Numbered from the stretch's first letter, positions 7,846 to 17,083 are shown. The stretch: 41,873 nucleotides of DNA from an uncultured Clostridia bacterium (GCA_947625245.1 CANQNO010000015.1:1-41873); one strand, 5' to 3'. Notes: generated from the letters alone by a model not told the origin. Program-made: numbers and translations.

Positions 7846-8296
7846 TCAAACTCACGAAAAATTGCAAGCACGGCTTGCTTGCAATTTTTGTGAACTTGTT
7901 TCTAAAATTATTAACGGCGCAAGCAAAATCGCCATTTTGCGCCGGCGCACCCAATTTGCGCATACCTGCGCCTGAGCGGGGTGAATGCCCGCGATTATAT
8001 TATTCGTGGGCGCTTAATTATCGTGGGCAGAGGGCAAGCAGCCCTCAAACTCACGAAAAATTGCAAGCACGGCTTGCTTGCAATTTTTGTGAACTTGTTT
8101 CTAAAATTATTAACGGCGCAAGCAAAATCGCCATTTTGCGCCTGCGCACCCAATTTGCGCATACCTGCGCCTGAGCGGTGTGAATTGCCGCCATTATATA
8201 ATACGTGGGCGCTTAAAATGGCGGCAAGAGAGGCAGCGCCTTTAAAACTCACGAAAAATTGCAAGCACGGCTTGCTTGCAATTTTTGTGAACTTAA
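7846..8296 (+). repeat. Tandem family D repeats, about 2.3 units of 198-199 bp
   Basis: The landmark CTCACGAAAAATTGC recurs at 7851, 8050 and 8248, giving periods of 199 and 198 bp. Each unit contains a 14-bp hairpin with A5/T5 flanks (around 7854, 8053 and 8254) and a spacer rich in GCGCC/GGCGC motifs. The last unit is cut off at the glyS stop codon. Short coding frames crossing the array are artefacts of the repeat. A single hairpin of this family ends metK (2159-2191), and a decayed piece lies before tsaD (27700-27742). Confidence 0.85.
8254..8286 (-). terminator. glyS terminator provided by the last family D hairpin
   Basis: A 14-bp perfect stem (8254-8267 with 8273-8286), CGGCT loop and U-rich exit on the minus strand, 11 bases after the glyS stop codon. 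Confidence 0.75.
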
Positions 8297-8297
8297 T

Positions 8298-9677
8298 TCA
8301 AAACTCAATCGCCTTTTCTATATATGCGGCAAGGTCGTCGGCGTTAAGCCGTATTTGCTCCATGCTGTCCCTGTCGCGCACGGTTACGGTGTTGTCGTTC
8401 AATGTGTCAAAGTCTACGGTAATACAGAACGGTGTGCCTATTTCGTCCTGCCTGCGGTAACGCTTGCCTATGGAGCCCGCCGAGTCGAACGTGACGGGGA
8501 AGCGCTTTGCAAGCTTACGGTAAATTTCCTGCGCCCTGTCCGAGAGATTTTTCTGCAAGGGCAGAACAGCGGCTTTATACGCGGCGACTGCGGGGTGCAG
8601 GTGCAAAATATTTCTCACCTCGCCGCCTTCGAGCGCCTCTTCGTCGTACGCTTCCGAAAGCACTGCAAGCATAAGCCTGTCCGCGCCTATAGAGTACTCT
8701 ATAACAAACGGGATATACCTTTCGTTCGTCACGGGGTCTACGTACTGCATAGTCTTTCCCGAAAATTCCTGATGGCGGGAGAGGTCGTAATCCGTTCTGT
8801 TGTGTATGCCGTTCAACTCCGACCAGCCCATCGGGAAATCGTACTGTATGTCGCAGGCGGATTTTGCATAGTGGGCGAGCTTGTCGTGGTCTTTAAATCT
8901 GAGCCGCTCTTCGGCAAAGCCCAAATCTATTAAAAACTTCCATGCTTTTTGCTTGTATTCTTCATAAAATTCTACGTCCGTGCCCTCTTTGCAGAACCAT
9001 TGGTGTTCCATTTGTTCGAATTCTATCGTGCGGAAAATGAAATTTCCGGGAGTAATTTCGTTGCGGAACGCCTTGCCTATCTGCGCTATGCCGAAAGGCA
9101 CTTTTGCGCGGGTGGTGCGCTGCACGTTCATAAAGTTCACAAATTCGCCCTGCGCGGTTTCGGGGCGCAGATAAATTTTGTTCTGGCTTTCGTCCGTCAC
9201 CCCGCGCGAAGTTTCAAACATAAGGTTAAATGTGCGGATATTCGTCCAATTGAATTTCCCGCATACGGGGCAGGGAACGCGGTGCTCGTTTATATACGCT
9301 TCCATCTCTTCGTTGGACATTGCGTCGGGATTTATTTTGCCTTTGGAGTGGTTTTCTATAAGCGTGTCCGCGCGGTGGCGGCTCTTGCACTCTTTGCAAT
9401 CCATTTTGGGATCGGAAAAGGAAGTGGTATGCCCGCTCGCTTCCCACACCCGCGAATTCATCAAAATCGCCGCGTCTATGCCGAAGCTCGAATCGCTTTC
9501 CTGAACAAATCTCTTCCACCAGAGCCTTTTTAAATTGTTCTTCATTTCCACGCCGACGGGCCCGTAATCCCAGGTATTGCCCATACCGCCGTATATTTCG
9601 CTTCCGGGAAAGATAATTCCCCGCGCCTTGCACAGGTTGACAAGTTTTTCCATAGTTACAATTCTTTGGGCAGACAT
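8298..9677 (-). CDS. glyS: Glycyl-tRNA synthetase, dimeric class II type
   Basis: Charges tRNA-Gly with glycine. This is the single-chain dimeric form (often called GlyQS), 459 residues. Visible class II features: GSEIYGGMGNTWDYGPVG near the N-terminus, motif 2 in FRNEITPGNFIFRTIEFEQME, and a C-terminal anticodon-binding domain (about 350-459) with GTPFCITVDFD and TVTVRDRDSM. A zinc-ribbon-like insert has Cys pairs (CKECKS, CPVCGK). I start at ATG 9677 because AAAGGAGC lies 5-6 bases before it; an in-frame start 19 codons upstream lacks such a site and would add a non-family peptide. The leader is short and shows no T-box elements. It is transcribed divergently from fhs and ends at a family D hairpin. 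Confidence 0.97.
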   Translation of the reverse strand: MSAQRIVTMEKLVNLCKARGIIFPGSEIYGGMGNTWDYGPVGVEMKNNLKRLWWKRFVQESDSSFGIDAAILMNSRVWEASGHTTSFSDPKMDCKECKSRHRADTLIENHSKGKINPDAMSNEEMEAYINEHRVPCPVCGKFNWTNIRTFNLMFETSRGVTDESQNKIYLRPETAQGEFVNFMNVQRTTRAKVPFGIAQIGKAFRNEITPGNFIFRTIEFEQMEHQWFCKEGTDVEFYEEYKQKAWKFLIDLGFAEERLRFKDHDKLAHYAKSACDIQYDFPMGWSELNGIHNRTDYDLSRHQEFSGKTMQYVDPVTNERYIPFVIEYSIGADRLMLAVLSEAYDEEALEGGEVRNILHLHPAVAAYKAAVLPLQKNLSDRAQEIYRKLAKRFPVTFDSAGSIGKRYRRQDEIGTPFCITVDFDTLNDNTVTVRDRDSMEQIRLNADDLAAYIEKAIEF

Positions 9678-9739
9678 CAAAAGCTCCTTTTGCACGCGGA
9701 CGCCGCCGCGCACCGCAAATTTTATGGTTTTCAATAGAT

Positions 9740-9768
9740 ATTTTATAAAAATACAGCCGTCAAGTCAA
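9740..9768 (-). promoter_or_regulatory. Probable glyS promoter
   Basis: On the minus strand TTGACT (9768-9763), 17-base spacer, TAAAAT (9745-9740). The -35 box sits in an imperfect inverted repeat (GCCGTCAA..TTGACGGC) around 9756-9780. Confidence 0.6.
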
Positions 9769-9854
9769 GTGATTGACGGCAGGGCGGGCGCCGGCGTTAA
9801 GAAAATCTTTTTAAAAAGCCGCTGTAAAACTTAAAAAAATCCGACTTCAAACAG

Positions 9855-9883
9855 TGTACTTTTTACGCGCGGTATGTTATAAT
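9855..9883 (+). promoter_or_regulatory. Probable fhs promoter
   Basis: A perfect TATAAT at 9878-9883 lies 29 bases before the ATG; the -35 candidate TGTACT (9855-9860) is weak but at 17-base spacing. Confidence 0.45.
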
Positions 9884-9912
9884 AAATTGAATATTTTACA
9901 GGCGGTTAAATT

Positions 9913-11574
9913 ATGCTTTCGGATATCGAAATCGCGGAAAGTTGCAAAATGAAAGACATACGCGAGATAGCGGCTAAATTGGGGCTTTGCGAGGACGACC
10001 TCGAATTATACGGTAAATACAAGGCAAAAATCCATCTTAAAAAAATCGATCCCCGCGCCAAACTTATACTCGTCACGGCAATCAATCCCACGGCGAGCGG
10101 CGAGGGCAAGACCACCGTTTCGATAGGACTTTCGGACGGGCTTTCCAAAATAGGCAAAAAGGTTTGCCTTGCTTTGAGGGAACCTTCTTTGGGCCCTGTT
10201 TTCGGCGTCAAAGGCGGCGCGGCGGGCGGCGGATACTCGCAGGTCGTGCCCATGGCGGACATAAATTTACATTTTACGGGCGATTTGCATGCCATAACGG
10301 CGGCAAACAATCTGCTTTGCGCTATGATAGACAACCATATTTTGCGCAACCTGCAGCCCAAAATCAAGACGGTCTATTTCAAACGCTGTATGGACATGAA
10401 CGACCGCGCTTTGAGGAACATAACCCTGCATAACCCCGCGGGCGCAATGAAAGGCTGCGAAAGCTACGACCGCGAAGAGGGCTTCGAAATAACCGCCGCT
10501 TCAGAGGTGATGGCTTGCCTGTGCCTCGCGACCGACCTTGCCGACCTCAAAAAGCGGCTCGGCAACATAATAGTTGGTGTATCCGACTGCGGGGAGTACG
10601 TACGCGCAAGCGATTTAAAAGCCGAGGGGGCTATGGCTACCCTTTTAAAGGACGCAATAAACCCCAACCTCGTGCAAACCCTCGAGGGCACCCCCGCGAT
10701 AGTGCACGGCGGACCCTTTGCCAATATCGCGCACGGCTGCAATTCCGTACGCGCTACATACGCCGCAATGACCCTTGCCGACTACGCCGTAACCGAAGCG
10801 GGCTTCGGCGCCGATTTGGGCGCGGAAAAGTTTATGGACATGAAATGCCGCGTCGCCGGGATAGAGCCTGACTGCGTGGTGGTAGTCGCCACGGTAAAGG
10901 CGCTTAAACTGCACGGCGGATCGGACAAGACCGAACTCTCCGTAGAAAATCTTCCCGCACTCAGGGCGGGGCTTCCCAACCTTGCAAAGCATATCGAAAA
11001 TATCGCAAACGTTTTCAAAAAACCCGTGGTGGTTGCAATGAACCGCTTTGCCTCCGATACCGGAGCGGAGATAGACGAAGTGCTGTCTTTCTGTAACAAA
11101 AAGGGCGTTAAAGCTGTGTTCTGCGACGTATTCTTAAAGGGCGGCGAGGGCGGCACCGAACTTGCCAAAGCCGTTGCGGAGGAGTGCGAAAAGCCTTCCC
11201 GTCTCTCATACGCATACGATTTTGCCGATCCAATAGTTAAAAAAATCAACGATATAGTCAAAAACGTATACGGCGGTTCGGGCGCGCGGTTTTCGGAAAC
11301 CGCCCTTTCAAAAATCGCCGAAATAGAGGGGAAAGGTATAAAGGGTCTGCCCGTAATAATAGCCAAAACGCAGTATTCTTTGTCCGACGACCCCAAAAAA
11401 CTCGCCCGTCCCGAAGGGTTCGAAATTTTTGTGAGGGATATAATTTATAAGGGCGGCGCAAATTTCGTCGTCGCCGTCGCGGGCGAAATAATGCTGATGC
11501 CCGGTCTTTCCAAAACGCCCGGTGCCGAAAGGATAGACGTGGACGCCGACGGAAAGATAAGCGGGCTGTCCTGA
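9913..11574 (+). CDS. fhs: Formate--tetrahydrofolate ligase
   Basis: ATP-dependent formation of 10-formyltetrahydrofolate from formate and tetrahydrofolate, the entry to the methyl branch of one-carbon metabolism used by acetogens and purine-fermenting Clostridia and for purine synthesis. The 553-residue length matches the family (about 556). The nucleotide-binding loop is NPTASGEGKTTVSIGL (about 57-72); the usual family text has PAGEGKTT, so the ProAla pair is AlaSer here. Other strongly conserved blocks: REPSLGPVFGVKGGAAGGGYSQV, DINLHFTGD.HAI, and GFGADLGAEKFMD. The weak AGGCGG at about 9900 is the only ribosome binding site. glnS follows after 33 bases, suggesting a small operon. No other folate gene is adjacent. 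Confidence 0.97.
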   Translation: MLSDIEIAESCKMKDIREIAAKLGLCEDDLELYGKYKAKIHLKKIDPRAKLILVTAINPTASGEGKTTVSIGLSDGLSKIGKKVCLALREPSLGPVFGVKGGAAGGGYSQVVPMADINLHFTGDLHAITAANNLLCAMIDNHILRNLQPKIKTVYFKRCMDMNDRALRNITLHNPAGAMKGCESYDREEGFEITAASEVMACLCLATDLADLKKRLGNIIVGVSDCGEYVRASDLKAEGAMATLLKDAINPNLVQTLEGTPAIVHGGPFANIAHGCNSVRATYAAMTLADYAVTEAGFGADLGAEKFMDMKCRVAGIEPDCVVVVATVKALKLHGGSDKTELSVENLPALRAGLPNLAKHIENIANVFKKPVVVAMNRFASDTGAEIDEVLSFCNKKGVKAVFCDVFLKGGEGGTELAKAVAEECEKPSRLSYAYDFADPIVKKINDIVKNVYGGSGARFSETALSKIAEIEGKGIKGLPVIIAKTQYSLSDDPKKLARPEGFEIFVRDIIYKGGANFVVAVAGEIMLMPGLSKTPGAERIDVDADGKISGLS

Positions 11575-11607
11575 CGATAATTTTGCTAAATTTTCAGGGG
11601 TGATGAT

Positions 11608-13254
11608 ATGGAACTTCCCGAAGCCACTAATTTTATCGAACAGATCATAAACGAGGAACTCGAAGCGGGCAAATTCGAACCCGTTGGCAATAAGCTAAAA
11701 GTGCGTTTCCCGCCCGAGCCTAACGGCTACCTGCACATAGGGCACATTAAAGCCATGTGCATAAATTTCGGCGTCAAAGAGCGTTACGGCTGTAAACTCA
11801 ACCTCAGGATGGACGATACAAATCCCGCCAAGGAAGACTACGAGTATGTAAACTCCATAGTCGAAGCGGTAAAATGGTTGGGGTTCGAATACGACGAGCT
11901 TGTGTTTGCGTCAGACTACTACGACAAGCTGTATGAAATAGCCGAAAAATATATTCTCGACGGCAACGCGTACGTATGCGACCTCTCCGCCGAGGAAGTT
12001 ACCGCCACCCGCGGCACTCTTACCGAACCGGGCGCTCCTTCGCCATACCGCAACAGGAGCGTTGAAGAAAACCTGCGGCTCTTCCGCGAGATGAAGGCGG
12101 GCAAATTCCCCGACGGCGCGCGCACGTTGCGGGCAAAAATAGATATGGCGTCGCCTAACCTTAATATGCGCGACCCCGTAATATATAGGATAGCGCACGT
12201 CAACCATTACCGCACGGGCGATAAGTGGTGCATCTATCCCATGTACGACTTTGCCCACCCCATCCAGGACGCCACCGAGGGCGTGACCCACTCGCTGTGC
12301 TCGCTCGAATTCGAAAACCACAGACCGCTTTACAATTGGTTTGTGGAAAAGGCGGGCTTCCCCGAGCCCCGTCCCCGCCAGATAGAGTTTGCGCGGCTAA
12401 ACATAACCAACACGCTCATGTCCAAAAGATATCTCAAAAAACTTGTGGACGAGGGCTTTGTGCGGGGTTGGGACGACCCGAGAATGCCCACTGTAATGGG
12501 CTTGAAAAACCGCGGCGTTCCGCCCGAAGCGCTTAAAAAATTCTGCGCCGACGTGGGCGTGGCTAAGGCGTATTCGGTAGTGGACAGCGCCCAGCTCGAC
12601 AGCTGCATACGCGACAACTTAAACGAGAACGCCGAAAGGGCGATGGCTGTTTCAAAGCCGTTAAAGCTCACCATAACCAACTATTCGGGCGAGGAAGAGC
12701 TGGATTTCGAAAAAAATCCCGTCAAATTGTCGGGTACGCGTAAAATCAGGTTTACGGGCTGCGTATATATAGACGGCGACGACTTTTCCCTGAACCCGCC
12801 GCCCAAATACAAGAGATTGCAAAAGGGCGGCACCGTGCGGCTGAAATCGGCTTATATCGTGCGTTGCGACGAGGTTATAACGGACAAAAACGGCGAACCC
12901 GAAGAGCTCTTGTGCACGTACTTCCCCGAGACGAGAAGCGGCAGCAACGTGCCTACCGACATCAAGGCGAAAGGCGTAATACAGTGGGTGGACGCAAAAT
13001 ACGGCGCGGACGCCGAAATAAGGCGTTACGAACCGCTTTTGAAGGATGAGGAATATCCCGACCAGGATTACGCCGAACGGCTCAATTACGACAGCGAGCA
13101 TATATCCTACGGCAAAGCCGAACCCTATCTTTGCGAAAGCGCCGACGACACGCCTTTCCAGCTCATGCGTACGGGTTATTTTAAAAAGTCGTCCGCGGGC
13201 GGCAAGCTCGTTCTTTCGGAAATAGTTTCTTTAAAAGATAATTTCAATAAGTAA
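11608..13254 (+). CDS. glnS: Glutaminyl-tRNA synthetase
   Basis: Class I synthetase charging tRNA-Gln directly. 548 residues, the usual GlnRS length. The HIGH motif is at 43-46 in PPEPNGYLHIGHIKA; the KMSKS equivalent is LMSKRYLKKL. The block VTHSLCSLEFENHRPLYNWF is diagnostic of GlnRS as opposed to GluRS, and the C-terminal half is the beta-barrel anticodon-binding region. AGGGGTGAT just before the ATG at 11608 supports the start. Many Firmicutes lack GlnRS and use Glu-tRNA amidation, though many Clostridia carry it, so its presence fits that class. It lies between fhs and a CvpA-like gene (14-base gap), probably in one transcript. Confidence 0.96.
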   Translation: MELPEATNFIEQIINEELEAGKFEPVGNKLKVRFPPEPNGYLHIGHIKAMCINFGVKERYGCKLNLRMDDTNPAKEDYEYVNSIVEAVKWLGFEYDELVFASDYYDKLYEIAEKYILDGNAYVCDLSAEEVTATRGTLTEPGAPSPYRNRSVEENLRLFREMKAGKFPDGARTLRAKIDMASPNLNMRDPVIYRIAHVNHYRTGDKWCIYPMYDFAHPIQDATEGVTHSLCSLEFENHRPLYNWFVEKAGFPEPRPRQIEFARLNITNTLMSKRYLKKLVDEGFVRGWDDPRMPTVMGLKNRGVPPEALKKFCADVGVAKAYSVVDSAQLDSCIRDNLNENAERAMAVSKPLKLTITNYSGEEELDFEKNPVKLSGTRKIRFTGCVYIDGDDFSLNPPPKYKRLQKGGTVRLKSAYIVRCDEVITDKNGEPEELLCTYFPETRSGSNVPTDIKAKGVIQWVDAKYGADAEIRRYEPLLKDEEYPDQDYAERLNYDSEHISYGKAEPYLCESADDTPFQLMRTGYFKKSSAGGKLVLSEIVSLKDNFNK

Positions 13255-13268
13255 TAATCGGAGTCATT

Positions 13269-14330
13269 GTGGGTATTGCAAACATTATAAATTTATGCGT
13301 GCTTTTATTGTTTTCCCTTACGGGTCTTATAATGGGGCTTGTAAAGGGCTTTAAAAGGGTAAAGAGTTGGGGCAGCGATTATTTTCTGTCCTCTCTTGCG
13401 ACAATAGGCACGGGCGCGATTTTGATAAAGTGCAACGTTAACGCAAAAGTGGGCGGAATAGTTATAATCGCCTGTGCGATAGCTTATATGTTCCTCTTTA
13501 TGGGAATTTCAAAGCTCGTGCGCAGTCTTTTGGAGCGCGCTTTCGAACGCCGCGAGGACGATATGCGCAAACTCGGCGGAGTGGGGGTCGTAAACAGACT
13601 GTTCGGCGGCTATGCGCTCGCCGTAAAGGGCTTTGTCATTGCCGCTATTATCTTAGTACTTTTTTACACGGTGGCGGATCTATCGGGCGTCGCCTCGCTT
13701 AAAAACGCCTTTGCGGGCGTTTATTCGGGCGGAGTATGGAAGGTGCTAAAGCCCTATATTTTCGACTTTATAATTCTCGGCGTAATAAATCTTTCCGTCC
13801 GTCACGGCTATTCCAACGGCTTGTCGTCGGCTCTGTGGGGGCTGGCGGTTTTGGGTTTGGTTGTGGGAAGCGGCTTTGTAGCTTACAACCTTGTGTTCAA
13901 AACCACCCTTTTCGGCGGCGCCGCGCAGTCGTTCAGCCTTAAACTCGCCAACGTTGTAAAGAACGCGGACATTGCGCTCACCGCGGCGAAGTGGATATTG
14001 ACGGCTATAATGTTCATTGTTTTGGCTATAGTGGTGTTCGTAGCGTCTTTCTTCGTTTCAAGGGTCATAACTTTTGCCCGCGCCGATTCCGCCTATTATC
14101 TTGTGGACGGCATTTTGGGTGCAACGGTGCTCACTTTGATATTTATCGCCGCAATGCTGTTCGTCGGCTCGATATTCGCGCCTGTTTCCGACCTCGGGTT
14201 TATGGCGCCTTTTACGGGCTATTGTTCGGGCGGTTCGGTCTGCAGATATTTCTACACCGAAAATCTGCTCACCCAGTTCGGTATGCCTGCGTTCCTTCCG
14301 TTGCGCAGTTGGTTTGCCGCAACCGCATAA
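13269..14330 (+). CDS. CvpA-like polytopic membrane protein
   Basis: 353 residues starting with GTG at 13269, preceded by GGAG at 13260-13263. The N-terminus (IINLCVLLLFSLTGLIMGLVKGFKRV) resembles the start of CvpA-family proteins, which are membrane proteins of uncertain role first linked to colicin V production. About seven to nine hydrophobic segments are visible across the chain, with Gly/Ala-rich packing motifs. It is longer than typical CvpA (about 160-200 residues), so it may be a duplicated or extended variant. It is the last gene of the fhs-glnS run and ends before a strong terminator. Confidence 0.6.
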   Translation: MGIANIINLCVLLLFSLTGLIMGLVKGFKRVKSWGSDYFLSSLATIGTGAILIKCNVNAKVGGIVIIACAIAYMFLFMGISKLVRSLLERAFERREDDMRKLGGVGVVNRLFGGYALAVKGFVIAAIILVLFYTVADLSGVASLKNAFAGVYSGGVWKVLKPYIFDFIILGVINLSVRHGYSNGLSSALWGLAVLGLVVGSGFVAYNLVFKTTLFGGAAQSFSLKLANVVKNADIALTAAKWILTAIMFIVLAIVVFVASFFVSRVITFARADSAYYLVDGILGATVLTLIFIAAMLFVGSIFAPVSDLGFMAPFTGYCSGGSVCRYFYTENLLTQFGMPAFLPLRSWFAATA

Positions 14331-14346
14331 TAAATTCAATAAATGC

Positions 14347-14380
14347 AAAAGCGCCCCCGTCCGCGGACGGGGGCGCTTTT
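14347..14380 (+). terminator. Bidirectional terminator between the CvpA-like gene and the DUF1540 gene
   Basis: A 34-base perfect palindrome (AAAAGCGCCCCCGTCC and its complement) with A4/T4 ends. It lies between convergent genes and can serve both. Confidence 0.85.
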
Positions 14381-14383
14381 AAG

Positions 14384-14539
14384 TTAAATCTTTTCGGAAT
14401 AGCTCTGGCAGCAGGTGCAGGCTTCTTCGTTGCAGGTGCAGCCCACTTTTATTTTGGGCAGTGTGCAGTTGCAGCTTTCGTAGTTATGCTTGCAGGTAGT
14501 AACGTCGCAAGCTATATCGAAATTTACTTTGGAATCCAT
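14384..14539 (-). CDS. Small cysteine-rich protein, DUF1540-like
   Basis: A 51-residue protein with about nine cysteines in a pattern like DUF1540 (C-x-V-x-x-C-x(4)-N..C..IKVGC..C). It probably binds metal; its biological role is unknown. A perfect GGAGGT lies five bases before the ATG at 14539, which fixes the start; the frame is open further upstream but that part has no ribosome binding site and would run into the rplI promoter. It is divergent from rplI. The gene is small enough to be missed by length filters. Confidence 0.82.
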   Translation of the reverse strand: MDSKVNFDIACDVTTCKHNYESCNCTLPKIKVGCTCNEEACTCCQSYSEKI

Positions 14540-14592
14540 ATTTACCTCCGTAGTAATATTTTGTTTTATTGCCCGTAAATTATTCCCTGTCC

Positions 14593-14621
14593 TTGACAAA
14601 CGCCGAAGTATGCAATAAAAT
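14593..14621 (+). promoter_or_regulatory. rplI promoter
   Basis: Consensus TTGACA (14593-14598), 17-base spacer, TAAAAT (14616-14621), 19 bases before the rplI ATG with GAGGAG between. Confidence 0.85.
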
Positions 14622-14639
14622 AATAAAGAGGAGCTGTTT

Positions 14640-15083
14640 ATGAAAGTTATACTGTTACAGGACGTTAAAGGACAGGGCAAAAAAGGCGAAGTGGTGGACG
14701 TAAACGAGGGCTATGCGCGCAACTTTTTAATAAAAAAGGGCATGGCGGAAATAGCCACGGCTTCCAAACTCAACGACATTTCCATGAAAAGGTCCGCGGC
14801 GGATTTCCACAGGGCGGAAGAGCTTAAAGCCTTAAAAGAGCTTGCTCGGAACATCAACGGCAAGTCTTTTACGGTAAAAATCAAGGCGGGGCAAAACGGC
14901 AAGGTTTTCGGCTCCGTCACAAGCGCGGACATCTCCGCGTCGCTTGCCGCCGCAGGGTACGAAGTGGACAAAAAGAAAATAATACTCGCCCAGCCCATAA
15001 AAAATACGGGCTCGTACGGCGTGGAACTCAAACTTGCCGAGGGTATCTCGTCAAAAATCACCGTTGTGGTGGAAGCGGAGTAA
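14640..15083 (+). CDS. rplI: 50S ribosomal protein L9
   Basis: A 147-residue L9, which binds 23S rRNA near the base of the L1 stalk and helps keep the reading frame. The N-terminal globular domain is textbook: [30 protein letters not shown], then the long connecting helix (about 40-75) and the C-terminal domain with [15 protein letters not shown]. Length is standard. GAGGAG (14628-14633) precedes the ATG. Monocistronic here, with its own promoter and terminator; not next to rpsF, rpsR or dnaB as in many genomes. Confidence 0.98.
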   Translation: MKVILLQDVKGQGKKGEVVDVNEGYARNFLIKKGMAEIATASKLNDISMKRSAADFHRAEELKALKELARNINGKSFTVKIKAGQNGKVFGSVTSADISASLAAAGYEVDKKKIILAQPIKNTGSYGVELKLAEGISSKITVVVEAE

Positions 15084-15105
15084 AAAGAATCATTAACGGA
15101 TAAAA

Positions 15106-15151
15106 AGCCGTACGCGGCGGGCGTAACGCCCGCCGCGTACGGCTGTATTTT
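15106..15151 (+). terminator. rplI terminator
   Basis: An 18-bp perfect stem (15106-15123 with 15127-15144), TAA loop, followed by GTATTTTTT. Confidence 0.9.
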
Positions 15152-15187
15152 TTATAGAGCCGCTTTGCGGCTTTAAATATTCTAATG

Positions 15188-17083
15188 TCACCTGCCTCTG
15201 CCGCCGCCTCCGCCGAAGCCTCCGCCCGAGTGTCCGCCGAAACCTCCGCCGAAGCCGTTTGAGCCCGACGAAGCGGGGCGGGAAATTATTTCGCGCGTGA
15301 GTCTTGCCGAAGAGCGCCGTATAAGCGAATCCAATATTATTATGTCAAACATCGTTTCGGCAGGCGAGCGCACCGCCCATTCGGGGGGCTGTAATGTCAA
15401 ATCCTTGAATTTGTCGTTCCAAATTTCCGTAACGTTTAAAACCTGCGCGTACGGCAGAACGTGGTAGTAATACTGCGGGTCGCTTTCAAGCAACTTTTCC
15501 AGCCTGTCTTTTTCTGCGTGGATAATGAAATTTCTGAATCCCACAATCAGGTTTAAACGCGCGTTGTGTTCCTTAGTGCGGGTTATTATCAGTACCGAAA
15601 CGGACACCGTTGCAAAGCACAGCGCAATAAACAATATTTTCGGCAAGAGCGGCATTACCGAGGCGGGCACCAAAACCGAAACAAGCGCCGTGCAAAGCGC
15701 AATTCCCAAAATTATCAGAAAGAGGTAAACAGTGTTTTTATTTTTGGAATTTTTAAACCTGTTGTATGCTGCCGATTCGCTTAACCCGTATAAAACAAGC
15801 GCGGGTACAAGCGCCGCAAAGCCGTACAGGTACAAAAGGCGGGGGGAAACCGTAACCAAAGCGGAAATCATAAAGCCGAAACCCGCCAAAAGCCCCGCAA
15901 GGATGGCAAACAGAATGGAAACGCCCACGCTGGCGCTTGAAAAAAGCCGTTTCGCCTTTTGGTTGGCGTTCGCCACGGCGCGCTCATACGTCTTATAAAA
16001 ACTGTATTTGAGGGAGTCCACGCTTACGGAATCGCCGCCGCGGAACAGTCCCGAAAATACAATCTGTTCATAGCTTTCAGCCGTCTGCGGCAAAAATTTA
16101 AGCCTTATAAGTGTGGGGTTGTCGGGATCCTCGAGATTGATTTTAATATATCCCCTGTCCGCCCAGTAAAAAATCAACGCCGTCACGTCCTCGGGGTCAA
16201 CCTTGCTGTCGATATACTTTCCCATAATCAGCGGGTCCATTCCATCCGGGGCTTCAAAGGTAACTACGGGCGTGAGCCTTACCTTACTGAAAAACAGCAG
16301 CTTAACCAATATTGTCAATACCAAAAGCCCCGCCGCTCCGAGCGCAAAGTAGTAGGGGGTGGCGTCGAAGTAGGGGGATACGGCGCCCTTTTCAAATTGC
16401 AAATCAAGGGTTATGCCTTCATATTTTTGAAGCTCCCCGACGCTTGTTTTTATAACCTGTCTGCCGTTTTCTTGGGTTAAGGTAAAGTTTGTATCGCTTG
16501 TTTTCGAGCCTTCCGCGCCCACATAGCGTTTGGCGCTTTCAAACCCTGCGGGAAGAATTAAGGTAACCTCCGCATTGTGTATGGCGCAGTCCCAGCCCGT
16601 GCCTATGGGCACGAGGGGCAAAAGTCCCGTTTTTACGACCGGATTGCTTATGCAATAGGTATAGGTTAAGCGGTACGTCTCGGTTTTATCTTTCTTGTAC
16701 GACGTATCGCCTATGTCAACGGTTACAAAATCGTTGCTGTCTATACGCACATAGTAGGATGCTTCGGGTTTGCCGCTCAAAAGGCTTACGCCCTCAACGT
16801 TTACGTCCTTAACGCCCGCGCCCTTGTTTACGGGTATATCCCGCATAATTCCCGTACTTTCAAAGCCGTAATAGTGCACTTGCAGAATTTCTTCAACCTT
16901 TATTTCGCAGTTTGAAGCAATGTCATAGGTCACGCCGTAATAATCCAATTCAAAGCGGTGGGCATAGTCCGTTCCCGCAGGAGTGTCGCTTTCATCCTGC
17001 GTTACGGCAAATATGGCTATTCCTATAAAAAAGACTACGGCAAATATAATCAGCAAATGATTGACGGCTCGTCCCGTTTTCAT
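15188..17083 (-). CDS. DUF2207 family membrane protein with Gly-rich tail
   Basis: 631 residues. An N-terminal hydrophobic segment (about 8-28) acts as signal or anchor; then an extracellular beta-rich domain with the DUF2207 pattern (YDIASNCEIKVEEILQVHY, GIMRDIPVN), a TM segment at about 245-265, a cytoplasmic part, further TM segments at about 385-480, and a C-terminal tail FGGGFGGHSGGGFGGGGG. These tails are typical of DUF2207 proteins, which are regularly encoded beside LemA; their function is not established. GGGGGAA directly before the ATG at 17083 supports this start over an in-frame one 12 codons upstream. It follows lemA by 45 bases in the same direction. Confidence 0.88.
   Translation of the reverse strand: MKTGRAVNHLLIIFAVVFFIGIAIFAVTQDESDTPAGTDYAHRFELDYYGVTYDIASNCEIKVEEILQVHYYGFESTGIMRDIPVNKGAGVKDVNVEGVSLLSGKPEASYYVRIDSNDFVTVDIGDTSYKKDKTETYRLTYTYCISNPVVKTGLLPLVPIGTGWDCAIHNAEVTLILPAGFESAKRYVGAEGSKTSDTNFTLTQENGRQVIKTSVGELQKYEGITLDLQFEKGAVSPYFDATPYYFALGAAGLLVLTILVKLLFFSKVRLTPVVTFEAPDGMDPLIMGKYIDSKVDPEDVTALIFYWADRGYIKINLEDPDNPTLIRLKFLPQTAESYEQIVFSGLFRGGDSVSVDSLKYSFYKTYERAVANANQKAKRLFSSASVGVSILFAILAGLLAGFGFMISALVTVSPRLLYLYGFAALVPALVLYGLSESAAYNRFKNSKNKNTVYLFLIILGIALCTALVSVLVPASVMPLLPKILFIALCFATVSVSVLIITRTKEHNARLNLIVGFRNFIIHAEKDRLEKLLESDPQYYYHVLPYAQVLNVTEIWNDKFKDLTLQPPEWAVRSPAETMFDIIILDSLIRRSSARLTREIISRPASSGSNGFGGGFGGHSGGGFGGGGGRGR

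Noticed and set aside
7846-8296. Tandem units considered as a CRISPR array
   Set aside because: The period is about 199 bp, the so-called spacers are themselves conserved between units, and no cas gene is nearby. These are tandem duplications.
7875-8460. Short frames translating to repeated MLAIFVNLFLKLL-type peptides
   Set aside because: They are translations of the family D hairpin and its flank, without ribosome binding sites.
9678-9800. T-box riboswitch ahead of glyS
   Set aside because: The leader from the predicted promoter is only about 55 bases and contains no T-box sequence or specifier stem.
14540-14680. N-terminal extension of the DUF1540 protein by 47 residues
   Set aside because: The perfect GGAGGT and ATG at 14539 define the start; the extension would cover the rplI promoter and start region and has no family similarity.
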